Assembly: GCA_002706445.1 (NCBI GenBank)
Contig: PALE01000080.1
Coordinates: 1-48,019 of the forward strand
Direction: 5' to 3'
Length of the DNA: 48,019 nucleotides
From: Erythrobacteraceae bacterium
GTDB lineage: Bacteria > Pseudomonadota > Alphaproteobacteria > Sphingomonadales > Sphingomonadaceae
The stretch's first letter is position 1. Each line of letters starts with the position of its first letter. A program made the translations under genes and the position numbers. The notes beneath the pieces were generated by a model that ran no database searches, was not told where the DNA came from, and saw only the letters and a program-made list of their open reading frames with translations. Shown here in pieces: positions 40,232-48,019 of the stretch.

Positions 40232-41455
40232 CTACTGCGCGATCAATCCGCCGGGGCCTGCCAGCCATTCGCGTCCCTTGAGCATACCATTCCAGTAGAT
40301 CCAGGGCAGCGCGTCAGCTTTCAGTATCCAGGAAAGGCGCTGTGGCTTGGTGCCGTCAATCAGCCATTCCGGGAAACTCGGTGCCAGCTTGCCGCCATAA
40401 GCGAATTCGGCAAGCACGATCTTGCCGCGCTCAACTGTAAGTGGGCACGAGCCATAGCCATCGTACCCGGCTTTCGGACTCTTGCCATCGAGCTGCTGCA
40501 AAAGGTTGACCGCTACGACAGGGGCCTGCTTGCGTGCGGCAGCCATGGTTTTCGCATTGGGCATCGAGCCTGCGTCACCAAGTCCGAACACGTTCGAGTA
40601 CCGAACATGCTGGAGCGTATGCTGATCGACATCGGTAAACCCGCTTTCGGCGGCGAGAGGGCTGTCAGCAAGGAACTGCGGCGCGACCTGCGGCGGCACG
40701 ACATGCAGCATGTCGAACGAGACGGTTTCTTCACCTTCCTCGGTCTTGAATGTGGCTTTCTGCCCCGGCCCGTCCACCGCGATAAGGTTCTGGTTGAAAT
40801 GTGTATTGATGCCGTATTTATCGACATAGCTTTGTAGCGCAGGGACATAATCCTTTACGCCAAACAAAACCCCGCCTGCATTGCGGAACTCGACTTCGAT
40901 ATCGCCGAGCACACCTGCGCGCCTCCAGTGATCGCAGGAAAGGTACATCGCCTTTTGCGGCGCTCCGGCGCATTTGATCGGCATCGGCGGCTGGCCGAAA
41001 ATTGCGCGGCCTTTCTTCAAGCCTTGCACCAGCTGCCACGTGTAAGAAGCCAGATCATAGCGGTAGTTGGAGGTCACTCCGTTCTTGCCTAGCGCTTCTT
41101 CGACGCCCGCGATCTTCTCCCATGCAAGCCGGATCCCCGGGGCGACCACAAGCGCGTCGTACGTGACGGTCTGGCCATCTTCGAGCGTGACCAGATTATT
41201 ATCCGGTTCGAATGACTTTGCAGCGGCCTTGATCCACTTCACGCCCTTGGGCATGACGCTGGCTTCGCTCCGCAGCGTGGTCTTGACGTCGAAAACACCG
41301 CCCCCGACCATCGTCCATCCCGGTTGATAGGCATGGCTGTCAGATGGCTCGATGATCGCAATATCGAGGCCAGGGCGCCGCTTGAGCAGCGATGCTGCGG
41401 TTGCAATACCAGCGGCACCGCCGCCGACGATCACGACTCTGTGTGAGATGGACAT
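40232..41455 (-). CDS. sqr: sulfide:quinone oxidoreductase (type II-like)
   Basis: A 407-residue FAD-dependent enzyme that oxidises sulfide to persulfide and reduces quinone at the inner membrane. The FAD motif VVIVGGGAAGIATAA opens the protein, and cysteines lie in IKCAGAPQKAMYL, LSCDHW and GSCPLT. The FGLGDAGSMPNAKT motif near residue 300 is the second nucleotide-binding site. The pattern is closest to type II SQRs (SQOR-like). The adjacent DUF442 and persulfide dioxygenase genes complete the persulfide pathway. Confidence 0.92.
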   Translation of the reverse strand: MSISHRVVIVGGGAAGIATAASLLKRRPGLDIAIIEPSDSHAYQPGWTMVGGGVFDVKTTLRSEASVMPKGVKWIKAAAKSFEPDNNLVTLEDGQTVTYDALVVAPGIRLAWEKIAGVEEALGKNGVTSNYRYDLASYTWQLVQGLKKGRAIFGQPPMPIKCAGAPQKAMYLSCDHWRRAGVLGDIEVEFRNAGGVLFGVKDYVPALQSYVDKYGINTHFNQNLIAVDGPGQKATFKTEEGEETVSFDMLHVVPPQVAPQFLADSPLAAESGFTDVDQHTLQHVRYSNVFGLGDAGSMPNAKTMAAARKQAPVVAVNLLQQLDGKSPKAGYDGYGSCPLTVERGKIVLAEFAYGGKLAPSFPEWLIDGTKPQRLSWILKADALPWIYWNGMLKGREWLAGPGGLIAQ

Positions 41456-41474
41456 ATGTTCTCTCCCGAAAATT

Positions 41475-41888
41475 CTAGATCAGCTTGTCGCTGAGATTTG
41501 ATAGGTCGTAGCCAGCAGCAGCGGCACGGGTCAGACGTTCCGCCGGTTCGATTTCGTCAGGGTTGGCCAAAGTTTCGAGCGTGATCGAACGGGTGCCAGA
41601 TCGGCAATACGCCAAGACAGGCCCCTGCGTCCCTTTGCGAACCGCTCGGAACGCCGCAATCGCTGCATCCGGAAATTCGCCGCCGGAGACAGGGATGTGA
41701 TGGAAAGCCAAACCGGAGGCCTGTGCAGCCTCGCGCATGTCCGCGATATTTGGTTGACCATCTTCCTCACCATCGGGGCGATTGCAGATAACGCCCACAA
41801 AGCCTCGATCTGCCAGAACGGGCAGGTCGTCAGGCTGTATCTGTGGAGCGACGGCAAAACCGGATTCGACTTCCCGAATGTCCATCAT
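41475..41888 (-). CDS. DUF442/TIGR01244 phosphatase-like protein
   Basis: A 137-residue protein of the DUF442 family, with the start VAPQIQPDDLPVLADRGFVGVICNRPDGE and the P-loop CRSGTRS (Cys near residue 102) of cysteine phosphatase or rhodanese type. In Agrobacterium-type Blh, this domain is fused to a metallo-beta-lactamase persulfide dioxygenase; here the two are separate genes in the same operon (this one and 42747-43679). It probably transfers persulfide sulfur. ATG 41888 overlaps the end of the upstream gene. Confidence 0.9.
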   Translation of the reverse strand: MMDIREVESGFAVAPQIQPDDLPVLADRGFVGVICNRPDGEEDGQPNIADMREAAQASGLAFHHIPVSGGEFPDAAIAAFRAVRKGTQGPVLAYCRSGTRSITLETLANPDEIEPAERLTRAAAAGYDLSNLSDKLI

Positions 41889-42304
41889 GCGTTTCCTTCC
41901 GTGAGGCGAACCATGAACATGCCCATCAGCATGAAAACCACGAATATGGCTGCTGAGAACGGCTCAATGACGAGAGCGGCAATACCCGGTCCCGGACAAA
42001 GACCCGCAACACCCCAGCCGATGCCAAATAGTGCCGAGCCGCCGATTAACTTTGGCGTTAGATCGCGTCGTGAAGGCAGCGAGAAACTCTCTGCGAAGAG
42101 AGGCTGCGTGAGCTTGGGCTGGATTACCCAAGCGATAGCCATAACCAAGACGGCTCCACCCATGACGAAAGCAAGCGTGGGGTCCCAATCGCCAAATAGA
42201 TCGAGGAACCCGCGCACGCGGGCTGGGTCAGTCATGCCGCCAAGTGTGAGACCGGCTCCAAAAAGCACACCGGCAATGATGAACGGTATTTGGCGGCCCA
42301 TCAT
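41885..42304 (-). CDS. DUF6691/YeeE-type membrane protein, second half
   Basis: A 139-residue inner-membrane protein with four hydrophobic segments (FIIAGVLFGAGLTLGGM, AFVMGGAVLVMAIAWVI, IGGSALFGIGWGVAGLCPGPGI, IFVVFMLMGMFMV). The conserved GLCPGPG cysteine marks the YeeE/YedE family of sulfur transporters. The start is the ATG at 42304, which overlaps the stop codon of the first half (ATGA); a longer open frame to 42577 is rejected because it overlaps that gene. With the preceding gene it should form a thiosulfate or sulfane-sulfur channel. Confidence 0.87.
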   Translation of the reverse strand: MMGRQIPFIIAGVLFGAGLTLGGMTDPARVRGFLDLFGDWDPTLAFVMGGAVLVMAIAWVIQPKLTQPLFAESFSLPSRRDLTPKLIGGSALFGIGWGVAGLCPGPGIAALVIEPFSAAIFVVFMLMGMFMVRLTEGNA

Positions 42305-42750
42305 GACAGCACCACCAGTCCCATGGCGTTCATGGTTGCTACTGTTGCAAATCCCGTAATCATAAACGTCGCCGTTGCGACCAAAGATCGCGGCGACAGG
42401 CGGCTCATTCCGCAAACACCATGTCCGCTTGTGCAACCGCTGCCGAGGCGAGTTCCCACTCCAACCAACACTCCAGCGACGCCAAGAAAAAGCGGACTCG
42501 CAAAACTCGGCTCCACCTCCCCAGACACAAGCATTACGAGAAGTGCACCCAAAGGCAGGCCAATGAGGAAGAGCCACGCAGACGATTTGGGCAAACTGCT
42601 GTTGCTTATACCGGTCGCTCGGGCGGCAATGCCGGATACGCCCGCAATGCGGCCGACACCAAGGAGCATCACGGCGGCGGCCAAACCGATCAGAATGCCG
42701 CCACCAAGGCCCGCAAGCGGAGCAGCGTCAGGAAAGCCAGGAAGCGTCAT
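42301..42750 (-). CDS. YeeE/YedE family membrane protein, first half
   Basis: A 149-residue inner-membrane protein with four to five hydrophobic segments and the YeeE cysteine motif GSGCTSGHGVCG near residue 110. Split YeeE pairs such as this are frequent next to persulfide dioxygenase and SQR genes and import reduced sulfur species. Overlaps both neighbours by four bases, so the unit is translationally coupled. Confidence 0.9.
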   Translation of the reverse strand: MTLPGFPDAAPLAGLGGGILIGLAAAVMLLGVGRIAGVSGIAARATGISNSSLPKSSAWLFLIGLPLGALLVMLVSGEVEPSFASPLFLGVAGVLVGVGTRLGSGCTSGHGVCGMSRLSPRSLVATATFMITGFATVATMNAMGLVVLS

Positions 42751-43679
42751 ACGGCGTTCACCGGAATCTTGATGTAGCTGACGCCGTTATCCTCAGGCTC
42801 AGGCAGCCGTCCGCCGCGAATGTTCACTTGGACGGACGGCATGATGAGCTTGGGCATAGAGAGTTTCGCATCGCGCGTAGTCCGCATCTCGACGAACTCA
42901 TCTTCTGTCACACCGTCCTTGACATGGACGTTCCCCTCGCGCTGCCGCTTGACCGTTGTCTCCCATGCATATTCATCGCGGCCCGGCGCTTTGTAGTCAT
43001 GACACAGGAACAAGCGCGTTTCGTCCGGCAATGAGAGCAGACGACGGATCGACTGGAAAAGCTGGCGAGCATCGCCGCCGGGAAAATCCGCGCGGGCGGT
43101 GCCAAAGTCGGGCATGAAAATCGTGTCGCCGACAAATGCCGCATCACCGATGATGAAGGCCATATCTGCCGGAGTGTGTCCGGGCACATGAAGAACAATG
43201 CCCTCGATCTCCCCAAGTGAGAACGTTTCTCCATCAACGAAAAGATGGTCAAACTGCGATCCATCACGCTCAAAGTCGGTTCCAGCATTGAACAGCTTGC
43301 CGAACACATCTTGGACGCGGATGATCTCTTTGCCGATCGCGAGCTTCCCGCCCAGCTTCTCTTGTAGATAGGGGGCAGCAGAGATGTGATCCGCATGAGC
43401 ATGCGTCTCAATCAGCCAGTTCACTTTCAAATTATGTGAATGTGAGTATTCAATGATGAGGTCGGCGGAGCCGTATGAGGTTCGGCCTGACGCCGCCTCA
43501 TAGTCAAGGACCGAATCAATGATCGCCGCCTCACGGGTGGCGGGGTCATGCACGACATAGCTGACTGTGTTTGTTGCCTCATCGAAGAAGCCTGCAATCG
43601 ACGGGCGCAGGACTTTCTCCCGCTGCGCTCGTGCGATTTGCTCAGAAGCTGACTGCAACGAAGCGTCAACACGACTCAT
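42747..43679 (-). CDS. persulfide dioxygenase (ETHE1-like metallo-beta-lactamase fold)
   Basis: A 310-residue enzyme that oxidises glutathione persulfide to sulfite. Motifs are THAHADHISAA (metal-binding histidines), VPGHTPADMAF, FVGDTIFMPDFGTARADFPGG and LFLCHDYKAPGRDE, typical of the ETHE1/Blh group. The start is the ATG at 43679 (MSRVDASLQ) rather than one at 43697. First gene of the operon persulfide dioxygenase-YeeE-DUF6691-DUF442-SQR-SulP-barrel. Divergent from the peroxiredoxin-ArsR pair across a candidate operator. Confidence 0.92.
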   Translation of the reverse strand: MSRVDASLQSASEQIARAQREKVLRPSIAGFFDEATNTVSYVVHDPATREAAIIDSVLDYEAASGRTSYGSADLIIEYSHSHNLKVNWLIETHAHADHISAAPYLQEKLGGKLAIGKEIIRVQDVFGKLFNAGTDFERDGSQFDHLFVDGETFSLGEIEGIVLHVPGHTPADMAFIIGDAAFVGDTIFMPDFGTARADFPGGDARQLFQSIRRLLSLPDETRLFLCHDYKAPGRDEYAWETTVKRQREGNVHVKDGVTEDEFVEMRTTRDAKLSMPKLIMPSVQVNIRGGRLPEPEDNGVSYIKIPVNAV

Positions 43680-43698
43680 GCTCAATCTCCAATTCATT

Positions 43699-43719
43699 TA
43701 CATAAAATGTGTATATGTA
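43699..43719. promoter_or_regulatory. candidate ArsR-type operator TACATA-N9-TATGTA
   Basis: An AT-rich 6-bp inverted repeat lies in the 75-base divergent promoter region between the persulfide dioxygenase gene and the peroxiredoxin gene. Size and composition resemble operators of the BigR/SqrR-type ArsR repressors. The ArsR gene of this locus (44411) is the likely ligand. Confidence 0.55.
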
Positions 43720-43754
43720 TTGCGTTTATTTTGTCAACCTCTATAAGTTAGGGC

Positions 43755-44414
43755 ATGGAAAACGAAACAGTCACATCAGCCCCTGCCTGCGCGGGCTTGC
43801 GTATTGGCGACACACCTCCCGATTTCGAGGCGCGCAGCACCATCGGACCGGTAAAGCTCTCCGCTTATCGCGGGCGCTGGTTGATACTTTTCTCGCACCC
43901 GGCTGACTTCACGCCGGTGTGCACAACTGAGTTTGTTGAGCTTTCAAAGCAGGCGGCTGACTTTGCGAAGCGTGATTGCGAGTTGATGGCGCTGTCGGTT
44001 GATAGCCTGTTCTCGCACTTCGCTTGGCTAAGGTTGATCAAAGAACGTTTCGATATCGAAGTGCGCTTCCCGATCGTCGAAGATCCGACGCTGGTGATCG
44101 GTAGCGCCTTCGGGATGGTAGCTCCAAACGACAATGATAGCGCCACGGTCCGGACAACCTTCTTCATCGACCCTGAGGGCGTGATCCGTGCCATGACCTG
44201 CTACCCAGCAAATGTCGGGCGTTCGATACCGGAAATGCTCCGGACACTCGATGCGCTTCAAGCCATCGACAAAAAAGACGGGTTAGCGCCAGCCAACTGG
44301 CAAGTTGGCGACGCACTTCTGCGATCGCCAACACAGGACCTGGACGAAGTCTACAAGGCTGCTGACGAAACCGAGTGGTTCTTACGAGAAATGCCCAAAG
44401 GGAAACGCAAATGA
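43755..44414 (+). CDS. 1-Cys peroxiredoxin, paired with an ArsR regulator
   Basis: A 219-residue Prx6-type peroxiredoxin with the peroxidatic cysteine in HPADFTPVCTTE (about residue 56) and the C-terminal PANWQVGDALLRSP. It is clearly related to the protein at 36263 but has about ten extra N-terminal residues and a different C-terminus. Coupled to the regulator by an ATGA overlap. Placement in the sulfide locus hints at a role against persulfides or peroxides formed there. Confidence 0.91.
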   Translation: MENETVTSAPACAGLRIGDTPPDFEARSTIGPVKLSAYRGRWLILFSHPADFTPVCTTEFVELSKQAADFAKRDCELMALSVDSLFSHFAWLRLIKERFDIEVRFPIVEDPTLVIGSAFGMVAPNDNDSATVRTTFFIDPEGVIRAMTCYPANVGRSIPEMLRTLDALQAIDKKDGLAPANWQVGDALLRSPTQDLDEVYKAADETEWFLREMPKGKRK

Positions 44415-44746
44415 GCGAAGGATTGATTGAAGAGCTCAAGGCAATCGCGCATCCTCTGCGCCTGCGCATCCTTGAAGTCTTGCGCGAGGGTGAGCGCAAT
44501 GTTGGTGAGATTGAAGAGGTTGCTCAAATCGGCCAGCCAGCGCTTTCACAGCAATTGGGCGTGTTGAGAAAAGCTGGTCTCGTTGAAACCCGAAAAGAGG
44601 CTAAGCTTGTCTATTACAGCCTTGGTGAGAAGCCTTTGACTGAACTGGCCGACCTGTTTGCAGGTTTGGTTCCGCAGAGCGATCCAGCAACCACAACAAC
44701 ACGAACTCCGTCACCTGGTGCAGCAAACTTCGCTCGACTTTCTTGA
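44411..44746 (+). CDS. ArsR-family repressor without cysteines
   Basis: A 111-residue winged-helix repressor (LIEELKAIAHPLRLRILEVL; recognition helix GQPALSQQLGVLRKAGLV; wing TRKEAKLVYYSLGE). It is close in pattern to BigR/SqrR, which regulate sqr-blh loci through two cysteines, yet this protein contains no cysteine at all. It therefore cannot sense persulfide by an intramolecular sulfur bridge. The C-terminal tail (TTTTRTPSPGAANFARLS) is low complexity. It probably controls the divergent promoter at 43680-43754. The next 119 bases (44747-44865) hold no gene. Confidence 0.9.
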   Translation: MSEGLIEELKAIAHPLRLRILEVLREGERNVGEIEEVAQIGQPALSQQLGVLRKAGLVETRKEAKLVYYSLGEKPLTELADLFAGLVPQSDPATTTTRTPSPGAANFARLS

Positions 44747-44865
44747 GCGATAAGCAGAGCGTCCGGTTTCACCCCAACCATAAGCTGTCTATCAATACGA
44801 CGCGGACAGCGCCTACAATCGGCCAGTCATCTCTACAGCAGGTCCAAAACCGCTCAATCTCGTTC

Positions 44866-45378
44866 TCAGAAATACCGCATCCTGATACTGATTGAGGTCA
44901 CGCCGCCACCCACTTCAAACCTCGTCTTCCTGTAACTCGGCTTGCCGAGATCAAAGATATTGATCGATGGGTTGTTCGACATCGCACCGCCATCCTTGGT
45001 GATGTCGGTTTTTCCATTGTCGTTGGCATCATGCCTTGCGGCAATGGCAAAGGTTCCGGCCTCGGGTACCGGCATACAAAAGGTCATTGTCCCTTGTCGC
45101 GCAGGAAGCTCGATACGATGCAGCCAGCGCCCGGTTTCCAGCCATTCTGCCTTGGTTCCGCGATAGACTTGAACACGGACCTTTCCCGTCGCGCTCCTGA
45201 TGTTCGTCACGGACACACGAACAGCAGGACCATTTTCGGGCGCGCATTTGCTCATGTTATTGGAGATGATCTGGCGGTATCGATCTTCCGCGATCGCATC
45301 AGTTGATATGCCAATGGTGAGCAAAACGCCGACTATGGCTGTGGCAGTCTTGTTCGCAGGCGAAGATAAGAGAGGCAA
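44866..45378 (-). CDS. exported DUF2141 protein
   Basis: A 170-residue protein of the DUF2141 family. The TTG at 45378 is taken as start because it follows the receptor stop codon (TAAGTTG) with a GGGAG upstream and opens a proper signal peptide (TATAIVGVLLTIGISTDAIA). The family features VRVQVYRGTKAEW, TFCMPVPEAGTFAIAARHDANDNGKTD and SNNPSINIFDLGKPSYRKTRF are present. It is thought to be a small periplasmic beta-sandwich. It follows the TonB receptor in one operon. Confidence 0.84.
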   Translation of the reverse strand: MPLLSSPANKTATAIVGVLLTIGISTDAIAEDRYRQIISNNMSKCAPENGPAVRVSVTNIRSATGKVRVQVYRGTKAEWLETGRWLHRIELPARQGTMTFCMPVPEAGTFAIAARHDANDNGKTDITKDGGAMSNNPSINIFDLGKPSYRKTRFEVGGGVTSISIRMRYF

Positions 45379-45379
45379 C

Positions 45380-47767
45380 TTAGAACTCCCTGGATATTGC
45401 AATACTAAACGTTCGTGGCTGAAGCGGCGTGGCTTGTTCCTGCTCCAGAACAGTGAACGGATTTCCAAACGAGAAGCGGTTGTCGGATTCGTCAAAAAGA
45501 TTGCGGATAGTGAGTGTCAATCGATTACGCCCGAAGCGGTAATCGAGCCAGGCATTGGCCACCGAAAGATTACCCTGATCCAGTTCCAGATCTGGTTGAA
45601 GCGCTAAGATGGACTCGCTCACGAAGGTGTAGTCAGCACCAATCCTGAGCTGTGATTGCTCGCGCTCAAACAACGATTGCCTTGCAGTCAGTGTAATTCC
45701 GAGCTCCGGAATGTTTGGAAACTCGCCCTCGTCACCAATCACTCCTTGCTCGATCGCTATCGTATCCGAACGTGAAAGGAAGGCTCTCGTTTCGATCTCA
45801 ATGCCGTTCCACGGTTCAGCGGTGAAGGAGAGGTTGGCCGAATAAATCTCACCGTTTCCGACATTTGTAGTGAATGGAAATCCATCCTCATCGATGATGT
45901 CTGACTGGATGTTCTCCCAATCGGCATAGGACAGCGAAAAGCTGAACTGGGTAATGCTCAGAGCCGGGAATGAGCCACGGATGCCAGCTTCATAATATGT
46001 CACCTCGTCTGCACTGAAGTTCTCAATATCGGGATCGTTAATATCGTCCACAACAATGGTGGAACCCCCTGCGCGAAACCCTTCCTGATAACGCCCATAG
46101 GCATACCAGTCGTCGCTCAAACGATATCCCAGTGCTAAAGTCGGAAGTGCTCTAAACTGACCTCGCCGCGGCTCGATATCCCCTTGGTCGCCTAGGTCGA
46201 GTTCCGTGACCGTTCTGGTGTGAACCAACCTCAGTCCAAGAGTAAGATCGAACCGGTCGAGGGGCTCGAAATTCACTTCGCCAAAGCCAGCGATCTCTCT
46301 CGTTCCAACTTTCAGGACTTCGAAGTCGTCGAGATCAGCCTCGGTGCCGATAAACTGGCTGCGTCTGTCATCGTTCTGGAGAGCCGAGACCCCCGCCAGC
46401 CATTTGAAATTTCCGGCCGCGCCGTTGATGCGAGTTTCATGGTTGAGAAGTTGCACATTTCGCTCTTCCTCAAACAACTCCGATACGCCGTCGGAACTTA
46501 CGGAATTGAAATCAAAGCGCGTCTCAAGGTCGCTCTCGGTCCAGTTCGTCGCAGAGACGAGGTCCGCGCTGTCCCAACTGCGAGAGATAGTAAGACCTGC
46601 GAGCGATACGTCGCTGCTAAAAGGTTCAGCTAGGGCCGAGCTGCGCGCATACGTGCCGATATCCGGCTCAGAGTACTGTCCGTCTTTTGTGTCGAGGTCT
46701 TGTTGCAAGACATCGAGCTGCACATCCCAATCCGAAAAAACGGTTGTCGCAAAGCTTGCCCGCCAACCGGCGATATTGCTGCTGTTCACATTCTCCAGAT
46801 CACGGCCAACATCATCAATGTAACCAGGCAAATTCTGGCGATAGCCGACCACACGAAGCGCGCTGCTGTCGCCGATCGGCAGGTTGAATGACCCGGCAAA
46901 CGAACCGGCGGTTCCGCCGCCCTCGACCGAAGTCAGCTCTGCGCTGGCATTTGCCGATAAGTCCAATGGATCCGGTGCGTTCTGGCCGATCCGAAGTGTC
47001 CCTCCGATCGAGCCAGCCCCATAAAGCGTGCCTTGGGGACCTTCGAGGAGTTCAATGGATCGCAAGTCCGTCGATCGGAGATCCGGATTGGGGGCAGAAT
47101 AAACGAGGCGGTACTCGTCGAGATAGATGGCGGTTGTCGACTGGCTGGGTCCGTTGAAACTGCTGTCGGCAAATCCTCTGATAAATATCTTGTTTCTCCC
47201 TGGTCCCAGATGCGTGGTCGTGAACGCAGGAAGGCTAGCGGCAATGTCTTCTATGCCTCCCGAAGCTCTCGCCGGGGATATCTCTGCCAGATCGAGCACT
47301 GTCGCAGAGCCTGGGTAGGTCTGAAGTTCCGCATCGTTCTTGGAAGCTGTAACAATGATTGGAGGCCCGACCGTTTGTCTTACTTGGGGTGCTGACCTTC
47401 GAGGCGGCGGCCTATGCGTTGTGCGTGATGGAGCGGGACGCGCCGCTGGCCTTGGACGTTCGACGATGCGAAAGGCATGCCCCGATAGTCTCCGGTAGGT
47501 ATAGGGAGTGCCGTCCAACAACCGGCGAAGCGCGGTCTCAGCTGTCATGCGACCACGAACCCGCCGTGTCCTGATTTCGCTCATACCTGATTGGGTGCCG
47601 CCAATTGTCACACTGGTCTGACGCGCGAGGCTGTTGATCGAAGCGATGAGATTGCCTGCTGGTACATCGATCCGGCGCGACTCGTCGTGGCCTGCAATGG
47701 CTGCGCTCGGGACTAACGCAAGCGCAACGGCGATGATAAGGACAAGGATTAGTTGGCGAAGACCCAT
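45380..47767 (-). CDS. TonB-dependent receptor with N-terminal STN domain
   Basis: A 795-residue outer-membrane receptor. A signal peptide (LILVLIIAVALALVPSAAIA) is followed by an STN signalling domain (residues ~28-100), a proline-rich linker, a plug (about 145-275, with IFIRGFADSSFNG and EGPQGTLYGAGSIGGTLRI) and a long barrel ending in phenylalanine (FSIAISREF). The STN domain and the adjacent FecR-like gene indicate cell-surface signalling that induces uptake of a siderophore or other ligand; which ligand is unknown. Its start overlaps the FecR-like gene by 19 bases. Confidence 0.91.
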   Translation of the reverse strand: MGLRQLILVLIIAVALALVPSAAIAGHDESRRIDVPAGNLIASINSLARQTSVTIGGTQSGMSEIRTRRVRGRMTAETALRRLLDGTPYTYRRLSGHAFRIVERPRPAARPAPSRTTHRPPPRRSAPQVRQTVGPPIIVTASKNDAELQTYPGSATVLDLAEISPARASGGIEDIAASLPAFTTTHLGPGRNKIFIRGFADSSFNGPSQSTTAIYLDEYRLVYSAPNPDLRSTDLRSIELLEGPQGTLYGAGSIGGTLRIGQNAPDPLDLSANASAELTSVEGGGTAGSFAGSFNLPIGDSSALRVVGYRQNLPGYIDDVGRDLENVNSSNIAGWRASFATTVFSDWDVQLDVLQQDLDTKDGQYSEPDIGTYARSSALAEPFSSDVSLAGLTISRSWDSADLVSATNWTESDLETRFDFNSVSSDGVSELFEEERNVQLLNHETRINGAAGNFKWLAGVSALQNDDRRSQFIGTEADLDDFEVLKVGTREIAGFGEVNFEPLDRFDLTLGLRLVHTRTVTELDLGDQGDIEPRRGQFRALPTLALGYRLSDDWYAYGRYQEGFRAGGSTIVVDDINDPDIENFSADEVTYYEAGIRGSFPALSITQFSFSLSYADWENIQSDIIDEDGFPFTTNVGNGEIYSANLSFTAEPWNGIEIETRAFLSRSDTIAIEQGVIGDEGEFPNIPELGITLTARQSLFEREQSQLRIGADYTFVSESILALQPDLELDQGNLSVANAWLDYRFGRNRLTLTIRNLFDESDNRFSFGNPFTVLEQEQATPLQPRTFSIAISREF

Positions 47768-48019
47768 CCATCAGGACTAGTTTGTGCAGTGCAGCCAAGC
47801 AAGTCAGCGATCAGCGAAACATCTTCATTTGCGTTGCCAGAGAGTTGGATGGTGCCCGCAAAGTCCGCTGATGGGCTACAATTTCCTTTTTCGATTGATG
47901 CACCGAGAGTGCGTGAGGCATCTAGCAAGACCTGATCTATGCTCGCTCCAGTGTATTCCAAGCGTCGCTCAGACCAGCTGCCAATGGTGGCAGCATTAAA
48001 GCTACCGACTTCGAGCGAA
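47749..48019 (-). CDS. FecR-like anti-sigma regulator, 3' end only
   Basis: The frame stays open to the right edge of the window; only the last ~89 residues are seen. They match the C-terminal periplasmic end of FecR proteins (tryptophan before RRLEYTGASIDQVLLDASRTLG, then GTIQLSGNANEDVSLIADLLG). FecR passes the ligand signal from the receptor STN domain to an ECF sigma factor, which would lie further right. The start is outside the window. Confidence 0.72.
   Translation of the reverse strand, partial: SLEVGSFNAATIGSWSERRLEYTGASIDQVLLDASRTLGASIEKGNCSPSADFAGTIQLSGNANEDVSLIADLLGCTAQTSPDGWVFAN

Noticed and set aside
42305-42577. Upstream extension of the DUF6691 gene
   Set aside because: It would overlap the YeeE gene by more than 270 bases; the ATGA-coupled start at 42304 fits the family.
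1-48019. CRISPR array, rRNA or further tRNA genes
   Set aside because: No regularly spaced repeats and no rRNA or other tRNA signature were seen on either strand by reading.

Overview
The window looks like a chromosomal segment of a marine or freshwater alphaproteobacterium, most probably a sphingomonad (Erythrobacteraceae-like). This rests on the mix of gene families and protein flavour (S24 repressor with a tiny divergent gene, TonB/FecR receptor pair, MobF-relaxase remnant), not on a 16S gene, so the taxonomy is an inference.

Layout. (1) Positions 1-77 are the 3' end of a tRNA-Leu(CAG), a classic integration site. It is followed by a decayed mobile element: four alternating copies of a 9-mer, then an open frame in which the first part of a P4-type integrase is joined in frame to the C-terminal part of a MobF conjugative relaxase. 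(2) Positions 1450-9480 are a defence and control block: a three-gene operon (an unrecognised 446-residue protein, an Xre/MbcA-type antitoxin, a RES toxin) with a promoter buried in a 23-bp-arm palindrome; a two-gene Hachiman system (HamA nuclease, HamB helicase); and an S24-type repressor with a divergent small gene. (3) Positions 9464-9928 hold an isoprenylcysteine-methyltransferase-like membrane protein. (4) Positions 10186-24615, all on the minus strand, form one compact hydrogen-uptake operon. In transcription order it encodes the small and large [NiFe] hydrogenase subunits (group 2a, Huc-like), two tandem HiPIP-like four-cysteine proteins, the maturation protease, a 103-residue unknown, a TPR protein, two tiny membrane proteins, a NifU-Rieske fusion, an NHL-repeat protein, HypF, HypC, HypD, HypE, a nickel permease, a HypA without its zinc finger, and HypB. 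A zinc-ribbon protein and a sigma-54-type activator lie upstream. (5) Positions 26759-28843 hold a DUF3422 membrane protein and an IS5-family element that sits on a rearrangement junction and has cut off a second methyltransferase copy. (6) Positions 29054-36892 hold rhodaneses, a DsrE-like protein, a DUF2892 protein, a fatty acid hydroxylase, a Crp/Fnr regulator with nearby candidate operators, a DUF3365 c-haem lipoprotein, a bd-type quinol oxidase with its DUF2474 accessory, and a peroxiredoxin. (7) Positions 37101-44746 hold a sulfide/persulfide oxidation locus: DoxX, a beta-barrel protein, SulP, sulfide:quinone oxidoreductase, DUF442, YeeE/YedE halves, persulfide dioxygenase, and a divergent peroxiredoxin-ArsR pair. 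(8) Positions 44866-48019 hold a DUF2141 protein, a TonB receptor with an STN domain, and the end of a FecR-like gene cut by the window edge.

How it works together (inference): the cell can probably take electrons from trace H2 and from sulfide/persulfide into the quinone pool and pass them to oxygen through the bd-type oxidase, so the region reads as an energy-supplement island beside a defence island. The most unusual points are the palindrome-controlled three-gene RES operon beside Hachiman, the tandem cytosolic HiPIP-like proteins in the hydrogenase operon, the zinc-less HypA, and the GAFNGA variant in the activator, which pairs with a mis-spaced sigma-54-like promoter.
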